Shown here one piece after another: positions 1-4,894 of a DNA stretch of 5,359 nucleotides (position 1 is its first letter; every line of letters starts with the position of its first letter). Origin of the DNA: an uncultured Collinsella sp. (GTDB taxonomy: Bacteria; Actinomycetota; Coriobacteriia; Coriobacteriales; Coriobacteriaceae). The stretch is taken from contig CABSMV010000119.1 in assembly GCA_902478935.1 (NCBI GenBank), positions 1 to 5,359 of the forward strand. Direction: 5' to 3'. A model generated the notes under the pieces. The model had not been told where the DNA came from. It was given only the letters and a program-made list of their open reading frames with translations, and ran no database searches. The position numbers and the translations under genes are program-made.

Positions 1-47
1 GAGATGCTCAGGAGTCTCGTGGGCTCGGAGATGTGTATAAGAGACAG
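1..47 (+). other. Illumina Nextera i7 adapter (library artifact, not genomic)
   Basis: Bases 29-47 are the 19-base Tn5 mosaic end AGATGTGTATAAGAGACAG. Together with 14-28 (GTCTCGTGGGCTCGG) they make the complete 34-base Nextera read-2 adapter. Bases 1-5 (GAGAT) match the end of the P7 oligo, and 6-13 (GCTCAGGA) sit where the 8-base i7 index belongs; from memory this is the oligo form of index N704. Genomic sequence therefore starts at base 48. The apparent N-terminus MLRSLVGSEMCIRDS produced by reading through this stretch is a well-known contamination signature in protein databases and must not be taken as protein. Confidence 0.98.
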
Positions 48-48
48 C

Positions 49-735
49 GATTACTTGATTGCAGAAGGAGAGATCGACGACGAGCGCTTGAAGTCCATCG
101 GGACGGCGGCATGTGTTGGCGCCGCCAATGGGTTCGTATCCGGATCGGCGACCGCGGCAATCACGGCCGCCGCAGCAAAGGGCGCCTTCGGTGGGACGGT
201 AAAGGCTGCTGCAATGGGATCGAGGGGCGCGAACGTCATCGCGGCGCTCGTCGTGCTGACCATGGAGATGTGCCGAAATTTCTATCTTGCGGCGTCGGGG
301 CGGATTGATTCCGTCGAGATGGCGAGCAACATGGGCCAATCCGTGTTCTCGACCGTCATGATGTTCGGCGGAGCCGCTGTCGCGACTGCCCTGACAGGTG
401 GGGCAACCTTCCCTGTGCTCATCGGATCCTTCGTCGGTGGAGCAGTGGGAAGCATGGCGTTCAAACCCGTCTCGTCTTGCGTTATGAAGGTGTGCGTCGA
501 TTCCGGCGTGACGTTTTTTGGCCTTGTCGAGCAAGATTACGAGGTTCCCAAGCGCCTGCTCTCGAGGCTCGGCATCAAAGGGGCGAGCATTAAAACGGCG
601 AGGATAAAGACTGTCGGCGTTTCGATGACGCCCCGACTCTCTGCGCCCTCTGTGAAAACGGCGAGCCTGCACACCACAGACGTTGTCTTCTTTGAGCGAG
701 GGTTCGTCGGCGTTAACAAGGTTGTCTATTCGTAG
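49..735 (+). CDS. Gly/Ala-rich hypothetical protein, C-terminal part (5' truncated by contig end)
   Basis: This is the last 228 residues of a longer protein; the true start lies beyond the adapter junction and the frame closes at TAG 733-735. I cannot name a function. Numbering from Asp1 at base 49, a charged opening (EGEIDDERLKS) is followed by small-residue segments: about 18-70 rich in Ala/Gly, and 103-138 with Gly-zipper spacing (GGAAVATALTGG, then IGSFVGGAVGS), which could be membrane-associated or tightly packed helices. A signature CVDSGVTFFGLVEQDYEVP lies near 149-167. The tail 176-212 has a hydrophobic residue about every fifth position (I176, I181, I186, V191, L197, V202, L207, V212), like a short pentad solenoid, and ends in FFERGFVGVNKVVYS. 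From memory, unnamed proteins of Firmicutes share an FFGLVEQDY core followed by five-residue repeats; I could not check this. Nothing suggests a link to the downstream operon. Coding status is likely because the frame stays open and protein-like throughout. Confidence 0.8.
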   Translation, partial: DYLIAEGEIDDERLKSIGTAACVGAANGFVSGSATAAITAAAAKGAFGGTVKAAAMGSRGANVIAALVVLTMEMCRNFYLAASGRIDSVEMASNMGQSVFSTVMMFGGAAVATALTGGATFPVLIGSFVGGAVGSMAFKPVSSCVMKVCVDSGVTFFGLVEQDYEVPKRLLSRLGIKGASIKTARIKTVGVSMTPRLSAPSVKTASLHTTDVVFFERGFVGVNKVVYS

Positions 736-1134
736 GACGGGCAGAATGCGCGGTCTTGTATAGCTTAGCAGGCTCCGAAGAAGCGCCTCCATTGGGCAGC
801 TTGGACTGTTTTGTAGATATTCGGAAGCGAGATGATGAGCGCATCGTTGTGGCTACCGCCTCCGAATCGTCCCTTTTCAGGTCACCTACTACGAATTCCG
901 GTGGAACTCTAGTAGTGATTAAGAGAGCGACCTGCGGTTTCTCGAATCAATTGGGCCATTCCCGAAACAGCGAACCAAGGGACCGATGCGTCCAAATTGC
1001 GCGCAAATCAATCCTTCGGTGGCATGACACGGTACTCATTGACGATGCGCGGACTGAATTGGTCATCGAGTGAGAGTAGCGGGAACTGCTTTCTAACTTG
1101 CGCTTTAGGGCTGCCAGCGAAATTACATGAACTG
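736..1134. other. Gene-poor stretch, no convincing coding region
   Basis: I see no gene I would defend in these 400 bases. The plus-strand open frames (756-1073 and 997-1236) have low-complexity, unprotein-like translations and no good ribosome site, and the second runs through a terminator stem. Base composition looks less GC-rich than in the flanking genes. It contains a weak nested hairpin at 882-918 and, on the minus strand, a 55-codon startless open run (1008-1175) that could be a gene remnant. The terminator at 1135-1169 suggests that a plus-strand transcript, either from the gene ending at 735 or from a short RNA within this stretch, ends here. Confidence 0.5.
882..918. repeat. Nested imperfect hairpin
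   Basis: The outer arms TCAC(C)TACT (882-890) and AGTAGTGA (911-918) pair over 8 bp with one bulged C. The inner arms TTCC (896-899) and GGAA (903-906) pair around GGT. No T-run follows, so it is not a classical terminator. It could be chance, an RNA fold or a protein site. Confidence 0.25.
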
Positions 1135-1169
1135 GCCTCCGGACCTTCTGGTTCGGAGGCTTTCTTTTT
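1135..1169 (+). terminator. Rho-independent terminator
   Basis: The stem GCCTCCGGACC (1135-1145) pairs with GGTTCGGAGGC (1150-1160) over 11 bp with a single G-T wobble, closing a four-base TTCT loop, and runs straight into TTTCTTTTT (1161-1169). The T-run is on the plus strand only, so it stops rightward transcription. No matching T-run exists on the minus side, so it is not the terminator of the leftward MerR gene that ends at 1224. It insulates the regulator from whatever is transcribed through 736-1134. Confidence 0.9.
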
Positions 1170-1223
1170 GCATTTCTACCCGAAAAGGACTCCTTGCCGA
1201 AGCCCTTTGAGCATCGGACGGCA

Positions 1224-1664
1224 CTATCGAGCGTGAACGTTCTCGTAGGCCTCTCTAATCTCTGCCGGCAAACCGTCTGGAATCAGCGCCTTCACTCTAT
1301 CCTCGTTGCCATCTTGGATCGCCTGCTCGTAGTACCAGCATTTGAACTTCAACATGTCCAGCGCGCGGTTCATCTTCGCAATCTCCGACTCCATGTGGGC
1401 TTTTCGCTCCTCGAACATGGCCTTGCGCTTGGGATATGTCGATGGGCCCTCCGCGCACCATTCCATGAACAGTCGGATGTCCTTAATCTCCATCCCAGCC
1501 TTCTTTAAGCATTCGATGACCCGAAGCGCCTCGAGTTCCGTATCGCCGAATCGGCGAATGCCGGATGTCCGTTCCAATCCCGGGAACAGCCCCTGCTTGT
1601 CGTAATACCGCAGCGTGGAAACGGGCAGACCGAACATCTCCGCTACCTGTCCGATTGTGTACAT
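1224..1664 (-). CDS. MerR-family transcriptional regulator, AdhR/NmlR-like
   Basis: A 146-residue DNA-binding regulator of normal MerR length. Residues 1-70 form the winged helix-turn-helix: YTIGQVAEMFGLPVSTLRYYDKQGL is the classic recognition helix and RYY turn, and GIRRFGDTELEAL the wing. Residues 75-118 (KRKAMFEERKAHMESEIAKMNRALD) form the dimerising coiled coil, followed by a short polar tail to Arg146. Cys52 (VIECLKKAGM) aligns, from memory, with the reactive cysteine of Bacillus AdhR, which senses aldehydes; Cys70 and Cys109 are further candidates. There is no metal-binding Cys pair of the MerR/CueR type at the C-terminus. The start ATG (1662-1664) has a good site GGAGGG (1668-1673 in plus coordinates), and the stop is TAG. 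It is divergent from the flavoprotein-hydrolase cluster with 105 bases between the starts, so it most likely activates that cluster and may regulate itself. The effector is inferred, not shown. Confidence 0.93.
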   Translation of the reverse strand: MYTIGQVAEMFGLPVSTLRYYDKQGLFPGLERTSGIRRFGDTELEALRVIECLKKAGMEIKDIRLFMEWCAEGPSTYPKRKAMFEERKAHMESEIAKMNRALDMLKFKCWYYEQAIQDGNEDRVKALIPDGLPAEIREAYENVHAR

Positions 1665-1695
1665 GGTCCCTCCGGATAAATCTCGAGTTCAATCC

Positions 1696-1726
1696 TTGAC
1701 TTAAAGTCAGGTTTAGGTATTACCTT
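1696..1726 (+). promoter_or_regulatory. Candidate MerR-type promoter of the flavoprotein operon (19-bp spacer)
   Basis: TTGACT (1696-1701) and TACCTT (1721-1726) are separated by 19 bp, the overlong spacer typical of promoters that MerR proteins activate by twisting DNA. An alternative -10, TATTAC (1718-1723), would give 16 bp. A better-looking TATAAA (1739-1744) has no partner -35 at a proper distance. The two short palindromes of this promoter region lie on the -35 and the -10. Confidence 0.5.
1697..1709. promoter_or_regulatory. Palindrome TGACTTAAAGTCA, candidate MerR operator
   Basis: A perfect 6+1+6 dyad centred on base 1703 overlaps the -35 hexamer of the rightward promoter; the outer pair C1695/G1711 extends it. 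A second small palindrome, AGGTATTACCT (1715-1725), covers the -10 region, with centres 17 bases apart. The form resembles the TTGA...TCAA boxes of AdhR/NmlR-type regulators. Its centre is nearer the -35 than in textbook MerR operators, so the exact operator is uncertain. Confidence 0.5.
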
Positions 1727-1738
1727 CATTCTCGTCAA
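1710..1738 (-). promoter_or_regulatory. Possible promoter of the MerR gene
   Basis: Reading leftward, TTGACG (complement of 1733-1738) and TAAACC (complement of 1710-1715) are 17 bases apart, with a good -35 and a weak -10. The -10 falls inside the region of the rightward promoter and palindromes, so the two promoters would overlap face to face. This fits autoregulation, but the -10 match is poor. Confidence 0.4.
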
Positions 1739-1769
1739 TATAAATCGCGATTTCAAGGGGTATTCCGTA

Positions 1770-2309
1770 ATGAGCAAAACGGTTTTGATAGTCTCTTCAA
1801 GTCCTCGAAAGAATGGCAATTCCGAGACGTTGGCGGATGCCTTCGCCAAAGGTGCGCAAGAAGCGGGCCACAGCGTGGAGACCGTGCACCTGCGCGAAAA
1901 GCAGCTCGGCTTCTGTAAGGGCTGCCTTGCCTGCTCAAAGCTGGGGTACTGCGTCATCCAGGACGATGCCATAGAAATCGCCGCCAAGATGCACGATGCG
2001 GATGTGTTGGTGTTTGCAACGCCCGTCTACTACTACAGCGTCTGCGGCCAGCTCAAGACCATGCTGGACCGCGCCAACCCACTCTTCGGTTCCGATTACG
2101 CATTTACCGAGGCGTATCTGTTGGCAACGGCGGCGGACGGTGGGCACTCGACCTTCGACGGCGCGAAGAAGGCGGTGCAGGGATGGGTCGACTGCTTCCC
2201 CCGTTGCACGCTTGCCGGAACGGTATTCGCCGGCGGCGTGAATGGCGTGGGCGAAATCGCCGGGCATCCTGCTCTGGAGCAGGCGCAACGAATGGGCATG
2301 GAAATCTAG
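1770..2309 (+). CDS. Flavodoxin-fold NAD(P)H-dependent oxidoreductase with iron-sulfur-flavoprotein cysteine motif
   Basis: A 179-residue cytoplasmic flavoprotein of normal length. The opening strand TVLIVSSSPRKNGNS (4-18) is the FMN phosphate-binding loop of the NADPH-dependent FMN reductase/ISF superfamily. Residues 49-61 carry C49-x2-C52-x2-C55-x5-C61 followed by VIQDD, the compact cysteine cluster known from archaeal iron-sulfur flavoprotein (ISF), where it holds a 4Fe-4S cluster. Residues 84-101 (TPVYYYSVCGQLKTMLDR) form the second flavin-contacting loop. The likely role is electron transfer from NAD(P)H or ferredoxin to an organic acceptor such as a quinone or to oxygen species; the acceptor cannot be read from sequence. 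The ATG is preceded by AAGGGG at 1755-1760. It is the first gene after the divergent MerR promoter, with the CMD-cupin gene 61 bases downstream in the same direction, so it is probably the first gene of a three-gene operon. It is a paralogue of the gene at 4255. Confidence 0.9.
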   Translation: MSKTVLIVSSSPRKNGNSETLADAFAKGAQEAGHSVETVHLREKQLGFCKGCLACSKLGYCVIQDDAIEIAAKMHDADVLVFATPVYYYSVCGQLKTMLDRANPLFGSDYAFTEAYLLATAADGGHSTFDGAKKAVQGWVDCFPRCTLAGTVFAGGVNGVGEIAGHPALEQAQRMGMEI

Positions 2310-2318
2310 GCGCGGCTT

Positions 2319-2336
2319 AGCTGCGCGAAAGCAGCT
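2319..2336 (+). other. Small hairpin between the first two operon genes
   Basis: AGCTGC (2319-2324) and GCAGCT (2331-2336) pair perfectly around GCGAAA, 10 bases after the flavoprotein stop codon. No T-run follows, so it is not a terminator. It could mark an mRNA processing or stability point, or be chance. Confidence 0.3.
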
Positions 2337-2355
2337 TGTACTCAAAACCATCGAC

Positions 2356-2361
2356 AGGAGG
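2356..2361 (+). promoter_or_regulatory. Ribosome binding site AGGAGG that fixes the start at 2371
   Basis: A perfect AGGAGG lies 9 bases before ATG 2371. The frame is open further upstream (an ATG at 2242), but that would overlap the preceding gene and add 43 residues with no family resemblance. Confidence 0.85.
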
Positions 2362-2370
2362 AAATCGATC

Positions 2371-3135
2371 ATGGCAATTAAACAGACGGCAGGCAGAGAT
2401 GCCCTGGGGGACTTTGCCCCCAAATTCGCTCAGCTCAACGATGACGTGCTGTTTGGCGAGGTATGGAGCCGGGAGGACGAGCTCTCACTTCGAGACCGAA
2501 GCGTGGTGACGGTGGTGGCCCTGATGGCACAGGGGCTGACGGATTCTTCGTTCCAATACCATCTGATGTCCGCAAAGAACAATGGCGTGACCAGGGCTGA
2601 GATAGCGGAAATCCTTACGCACGCGGCGTTTTACGCGGGCTGGCCCAAGGCATGGGCGGCCTTCCGCATGGCGAAGGAGGTCTGGGCGGATGACAATGCC
2701 GCCGATGCAAGAACCAAGCATCAAAACGAGATGGCCTTTCCCATCGGTGCCCCCAACGACGCATTTGCGAAGTACTTTATCGGGCAAAGCTACCTCGCGC
2801 CCCTTTCCACCGAGCAGGTCGGCATTTACAACGTTACGTTTGAGCCCGGCTGCCGCAACAACTGGCACACCCATCACGCCAAAAGCGGTGGCGGACAGAT
2901 CCTTGTCTGCGTGGCTGGTCGAGGGTTTTACCAGGAATGGGGCAAACCGGCACAGGAGCTGTGCCCCGGCGATGTAGTAAATATTCCCGCGGGCGTAAAG
3001 CACTGGCACGGTGCGGCGCCCGACAGCTGGTTCTCCCATCTCGCGGTGGAGGTTCCGGGCGAGGAGGCCTCCAACGAGTGGCTGGAGCCCGTGGACGACG
3101 AGGAATACCTCAATGTGACTAACAAGGAGGCTTAG
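2371..3135 (+). CDS. Carboxymuconolactone decarboxylase-like / cupin fusion protein
   Basis: A 254-residue two-domain cytoplasmic protein. Residues 10-107 form a CMD/AhpD-like helical domain (LRDRSVVTVVALMAQG, then GVTRAEIAEILTHAAFYAGWP, His64 and His84 kept). It has no CxxC: the AhpD cysteine positions read SSFQ, so thiol peroxidase chemistry is unlikely. Residues 135-235 form a cupin barrel. Motif 1 is PGCRNNWHTHHAKSGGGQ with His166, His168 and Gln176 in place of the usual Glu; motif 2 is PGDVVNIPAGVKHWHG with His211. A His3-Gln metal site is known in small manganese cupins such as the hydroxynitrile lyase of Granulicella. All three cysteines (161, 180, 198) lie in the cupin half. The start is set by AGGAGG 9 bases upstream of the ATG. 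The stop is 2 bases before the next ATG and the next gene's ribosome site lies inside this gene's end, so the two are probably translationally coupled. Fusions of this kind often sit beside MerR genes and reductases. The reaction is unknown. Confidence 0.92.
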   Translation: MAIKQTAGRDALGDFAPKFAQLNDDVLFGEVWSREDELSLRDRSVVTVVALMAQGLTDSSFQYHLMSAKNNGVTRAEIAEILTHAAFYAGWPKAWAAFRMAKEVWADDNAADARTKHQNEMAFPIGAPNDAFAKYFIGQSYLAPLSTEQVGIYNVTFEPGCRNNWHTHHAKSGGGQILVCVAGRGFYQEWGKPAQELCPGDVVNIPAGVKHWHGAAPDSWFSHLAVEVPGEEASNEWLEPVDDEEYLNVTNKEA

Positions 3136-3137
3136 GC

Positions 3138-4109
3138 ATGGAGCAGTTGAAGCTGACGCAGGAGTGGGACAAGGTATTCCCCAAAAGCGACAAGGTTGAG
3201 CACAGCAAGGCGACCTTCCGCAACCGATACGGCATCACGCTGGCTGCCGACATGTACGTGCCTAAGAACGCGGAAGGCAAGCTGCCCGCCATCGCCGTCA
3301 GCGGTCCGTTTGGCGCGGTGAAGGAGCAGTCTTCCGGTCTGTACGCGCAGAAAATGGCGGAGCTGGGCTTTTTCACAATTGCCTTTGACCCGTCCTATAC
3401 CGGTGAGAGCGGCGGTACGCCCCGCTATGTAGCATCTCCGGACATTAACACCGAGGACTTCTGCGCAGCGGTGGACTTCCTCTCGGTACAGGAAAACGTC
3501 GATCCAGAGCGCATCGGCATCATCGGTATCTGCGGTTGGGGCGGCATGGCAGTCAATGCAGCAGCCATCGACACCCGTATCAAAGCTACCGCGGCTATGA
3601 CCATGTACGATATGACTCGCGTGACCGCAAACGGCTATTTTGACGCCGAGGATTCCGAGCAGGTACGCTTTGAAAAGCGGAAAGCGTTGAACGCGCAGCG
3701 CACCGAGGACTATAAAAACGGCAGCTATGCGCTGGCGGGCGGCGTGGTCGATCCGCTACCGGAGGATGCGCCGCAGTTTGTAGCGGACTATTACGCCTAC
3801 TACAAGACTCCGCGAGGCTACCATCCCCGCAGCCTGAACTCCAACGGTGGCTGGAATGTGACGTCCTCGCTGTCCTTTTTGAATATGCCGATTTTGCAAT
3901 ATAGCAGCGAAATCCGCTCTGCGGTACTGCTGGTGCATGGCGAGAAGGCGCACTCCCGCTATTTCAGCGAAGCCGCGTACAGCAAGCTTACCGGGGACAA
4001 CAAGGAATTGCTCATTATTCCTGGCGCCAGCCACACCGACCTTTACGATCAGATGGACATCATTCCGTTTGAAAAGCTGAAAGCATTCTTTGGGGAATAT
4101 CTGAAATAA
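3138..4109 (+). CDS. Alpha/beta-hydrolase-fold protein with Trp at the expected nucleophile position
   Basis: A 323-residue protein of the dienelactone hydrolase/YcjY-like branch, without a signal peptide. Fold landmarks: the start FRNRYGITLAADMYVP (27-42), the oxyanion-side strand PAIAVSGPFGAVKEQS (50-65), FDPSYTGESGG (83-93), the nucleophile elbow IGIICGWGG-like stretch at 127-136, VHGEKAHSRYFSE (266-278) and the final GASHTDLYDQ with His299. The elbow reads G-I-C132-G-W134-G-G: aligned on Sm-x-Nu-x-Sm, Trp134 stands where Ser or Cys should be. Cys132 two residues earlier is the only nucleophile nearby, and the usual Asp of the acid loop is replaced (GEKAH; Glu269 possible). Similar Trp or Phe forms exist among anaerobe homologues as I recall, so this is likely a subfamily trait and not damage. 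AAGGAGG (3124-3130) lies inside the previous gene's end and the spacing is 2 bases, so it is coupled to the CMD-cupin gene. The substrate is unknown. Confidence 0.9.
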   Translation: MEQLKLTQEWDKVFPKSDKVEHSKATFRNRYGITLAADMYVPKNAEGKLPAIAVSGPFGAVKEQSSGLYAQKMAELGFFTIAFDPSYTGESGGTPRYVASPDINTEDFCAAVDFLSVQENVDPERIGIIGICGWGGMAVNAAAIDTRIKATAAMTMYDMTRVTANGYFDAEDSEQVRFEKRKALNAQRTEDYKNGSYALAGGVVDPLPEDAPQFVADYYAYYKTPRGYHPRSLNSNGGWNVTSSLSFLNMPILQYSSEIRSAVLLVHGEKAHSRYFSEAAYSKLTGDNKELLIIPGASHTDLYDQMDIIPFEKLKAFFGEYLK

Positions 4110-4182
4110 GGTGTGCCTCGATTCAATGCCAAGTCTCCAGCAACGATTCTTCTAAAGAGAGGGAGTAGCTGAAACGAGGCGA

Positions 4183-4212
4183 TTGATTAACTCCATTCGT
4201 TTTGGTTACAAG
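4183..4212 (+). promoter_or_regulatory. Possible promoter of the second flavoprotein gene
   Basis: TTGATT (4183-4188) and TACAAG (4207-4212) are 18 bp apart. The 145-base gap before the gene at 4255 makes a separate promoter plausible. No terminator is seen after the hydrolase stop, so read-through from the operon is also possible. TTAACTCC at 4187-4194 resembles half of an NmlR/AdhR-type box, but no matching second half is present. Confidence 0.35.
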
Positions 4213-4216
4213 AAAA

Positions 4217-4238
4217 CATGCTGCGCGCCTGCAGCATG
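4217..4238. other. Perfect 8-bp hairpin abutting the ribosome binding site
   Basis: CATGCTGC (4217-4224) and GCAGCATG (4231-4238) pair perfectly around GCGCCT. The ribosome site AAGGAGAGGG starts at the next base (4239), 16 bases before ATG 4255. If transcription starts from the candidate promoter just upstream, the hairpin would be the very 5' end of the mRNA or a DNA operator over the start point. On the minus strand it is followed by TTTTCTTG, so a weak leftward terminator is an alternative. Confidence 0.5.
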
Positions 4239-4254
4239 AAGGAGAGGGAATCCT

Positions 4255-4785
4255 ATGAATATCGTTGTATTGAGTGGTAGCCCGCGCAAGGGCGCCAATA
4301 CCGACACCATGGTCGAGGCGTTTGCCGAGACCGCGCGCGAGGGCGGCCATACGGTCGAGGTCGTCCGCGTTGCCAGCAAGAAGATTGCTGGTTGCTTGGG
4401 ATGCCAGTACTGCTTTGCCCATGAGGGCACCTGTGTGCAGAAAGACGACATGGCCGACGTGATCGAGTCGCTGAAAGGCGCCGATATGGTTGTCTTCGCT
4501 TCGCCTATCTACTGGTTTGATATCACTGCGCAGGAGAAGGCCGCCATCGACCGCCTGTACGCCTTCGGTGCTACGGGCTTCCCGTTCACCAAGACGGCCC
4601 TTTTGCTCGATAGCCACAGCGAGGGCGTCTATGATGCGGCGATCGCTATGTACAAGTCAACTTGCGCATACTGCAAGTGGGAGGACCAGGGCATTGTCAC
4701 CATCAGCGGTATGACCGAGCGCGACAGCATGGCATCGTCGCCCAAGTTGAAAGAGGTGCGAGAGCTCGCTCGCAAGCTCGCCTAA
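4255..4785 (+). CDS. Second flavodoxin-fold oxidoreductase with iron-sulfur-flavoprotein cysteine motif
   Basis: A 176-residue cytoplasmic flavoprotein, paralogous to the one at 1770. The FMN phosphate loop is VVLSGSPRKGANTDT (4-18). The cysteine cluster is C47-x2-C50-x2-C53-x6-C60 followed by VQKDD, matching the 4Fe-4S motif CX2CX2CX4-7C of ISF with one residue more in the last gap than its paralogue. The second flavin loop is ASPIYWFDITAQEKAAIDRLY (82-102); WFDI replaces YYSV of the paralogue, so the two probably differ in acceptor or partner. Extra cysteines lie in the CAYCKW segment of the C-terminal third. The start has AAGGAGAGGG upstream. It follows the hydrolase in the same direction after 145 bases and may have its own promoter, so it may be a second unit of the same regulon. 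The function is electron transfer or reduction by family; the substrate is unknown. Confidence 0.9.
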   Translation: MNIVVLSGSPRKGANTDTMVEAFAETAREGGHTVEVVRVASKKIAGCLGCQYCFAHEGTCVQKDDMADVIESLKGADMVVFASPIYWFDITAQEKAAIDRLYAFGATGFPFTKTALLLDSHSEGVYDAAIAMYKSTCAYCKWEDQGIVTISGMTERDSMASSPKLKEVRELARKLA

Positions 4786-4795
4786 GGACAAGAAG

Positions 4796-4867
4796 AACGC
4801 ATGGCAATCGGTGTTGGCGGAAAATGCTTGCTATCCTTACCAAGAGGAATGCTGATTGCCATGCGTT
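4796..4867. repeat. 14-bp perfect inverted repeat with 44-base spacer
   Basis: AACGCATGGCAATC (4796-4809) is repeated in inverse as GATTGCCATGCGTT (4854-4867) without mismatch, and wobble pairs could extend the stem inward by about six. It starts 10 bases after the flavoprotein stop codon and lies between two convergent coding stretches. No T-run follows either arm, so it is not a standard terminator. A 22-codon ATG frame (4801-4869) exists across it, but the symmetry explains that frame better. It could be a recombination or insertion end pair, a structured 3' end, or a protein site. Confidence 0.7.
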
Positions 4868-4894
4868 GATGCTTCCGCGGACAATTCCGGCGTG

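Noticed and set aside
4..48. Protein N-terminus MLRSLVGSEMCIRDS as the start of the first gene
   Set aside because: It is translated adapter sequence, not genome.
756..1073. Plus-strand 105-residue open frame
   Set aside because: No ribosome site, unprotein-like composition, no family resemblance.
997..1236. Plus-strand 79-residue open frame
   Set aside because: It runs through the terminator stem and its T-run, and has no recognisable family.
2242..2370. Longer start for the CMD-cupin protein at ATG 2242
   Set aside because: It would overlap the end of the flavoprotein gene; a perfect AGGAGG precedes ATG 2371, where family similarity begins.
4801..4869. 22-residue peptide starting ATG 4801
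   Set aside because: The frame lies across the inverted repeat, the ribosome site is weak, and the length is within chance.
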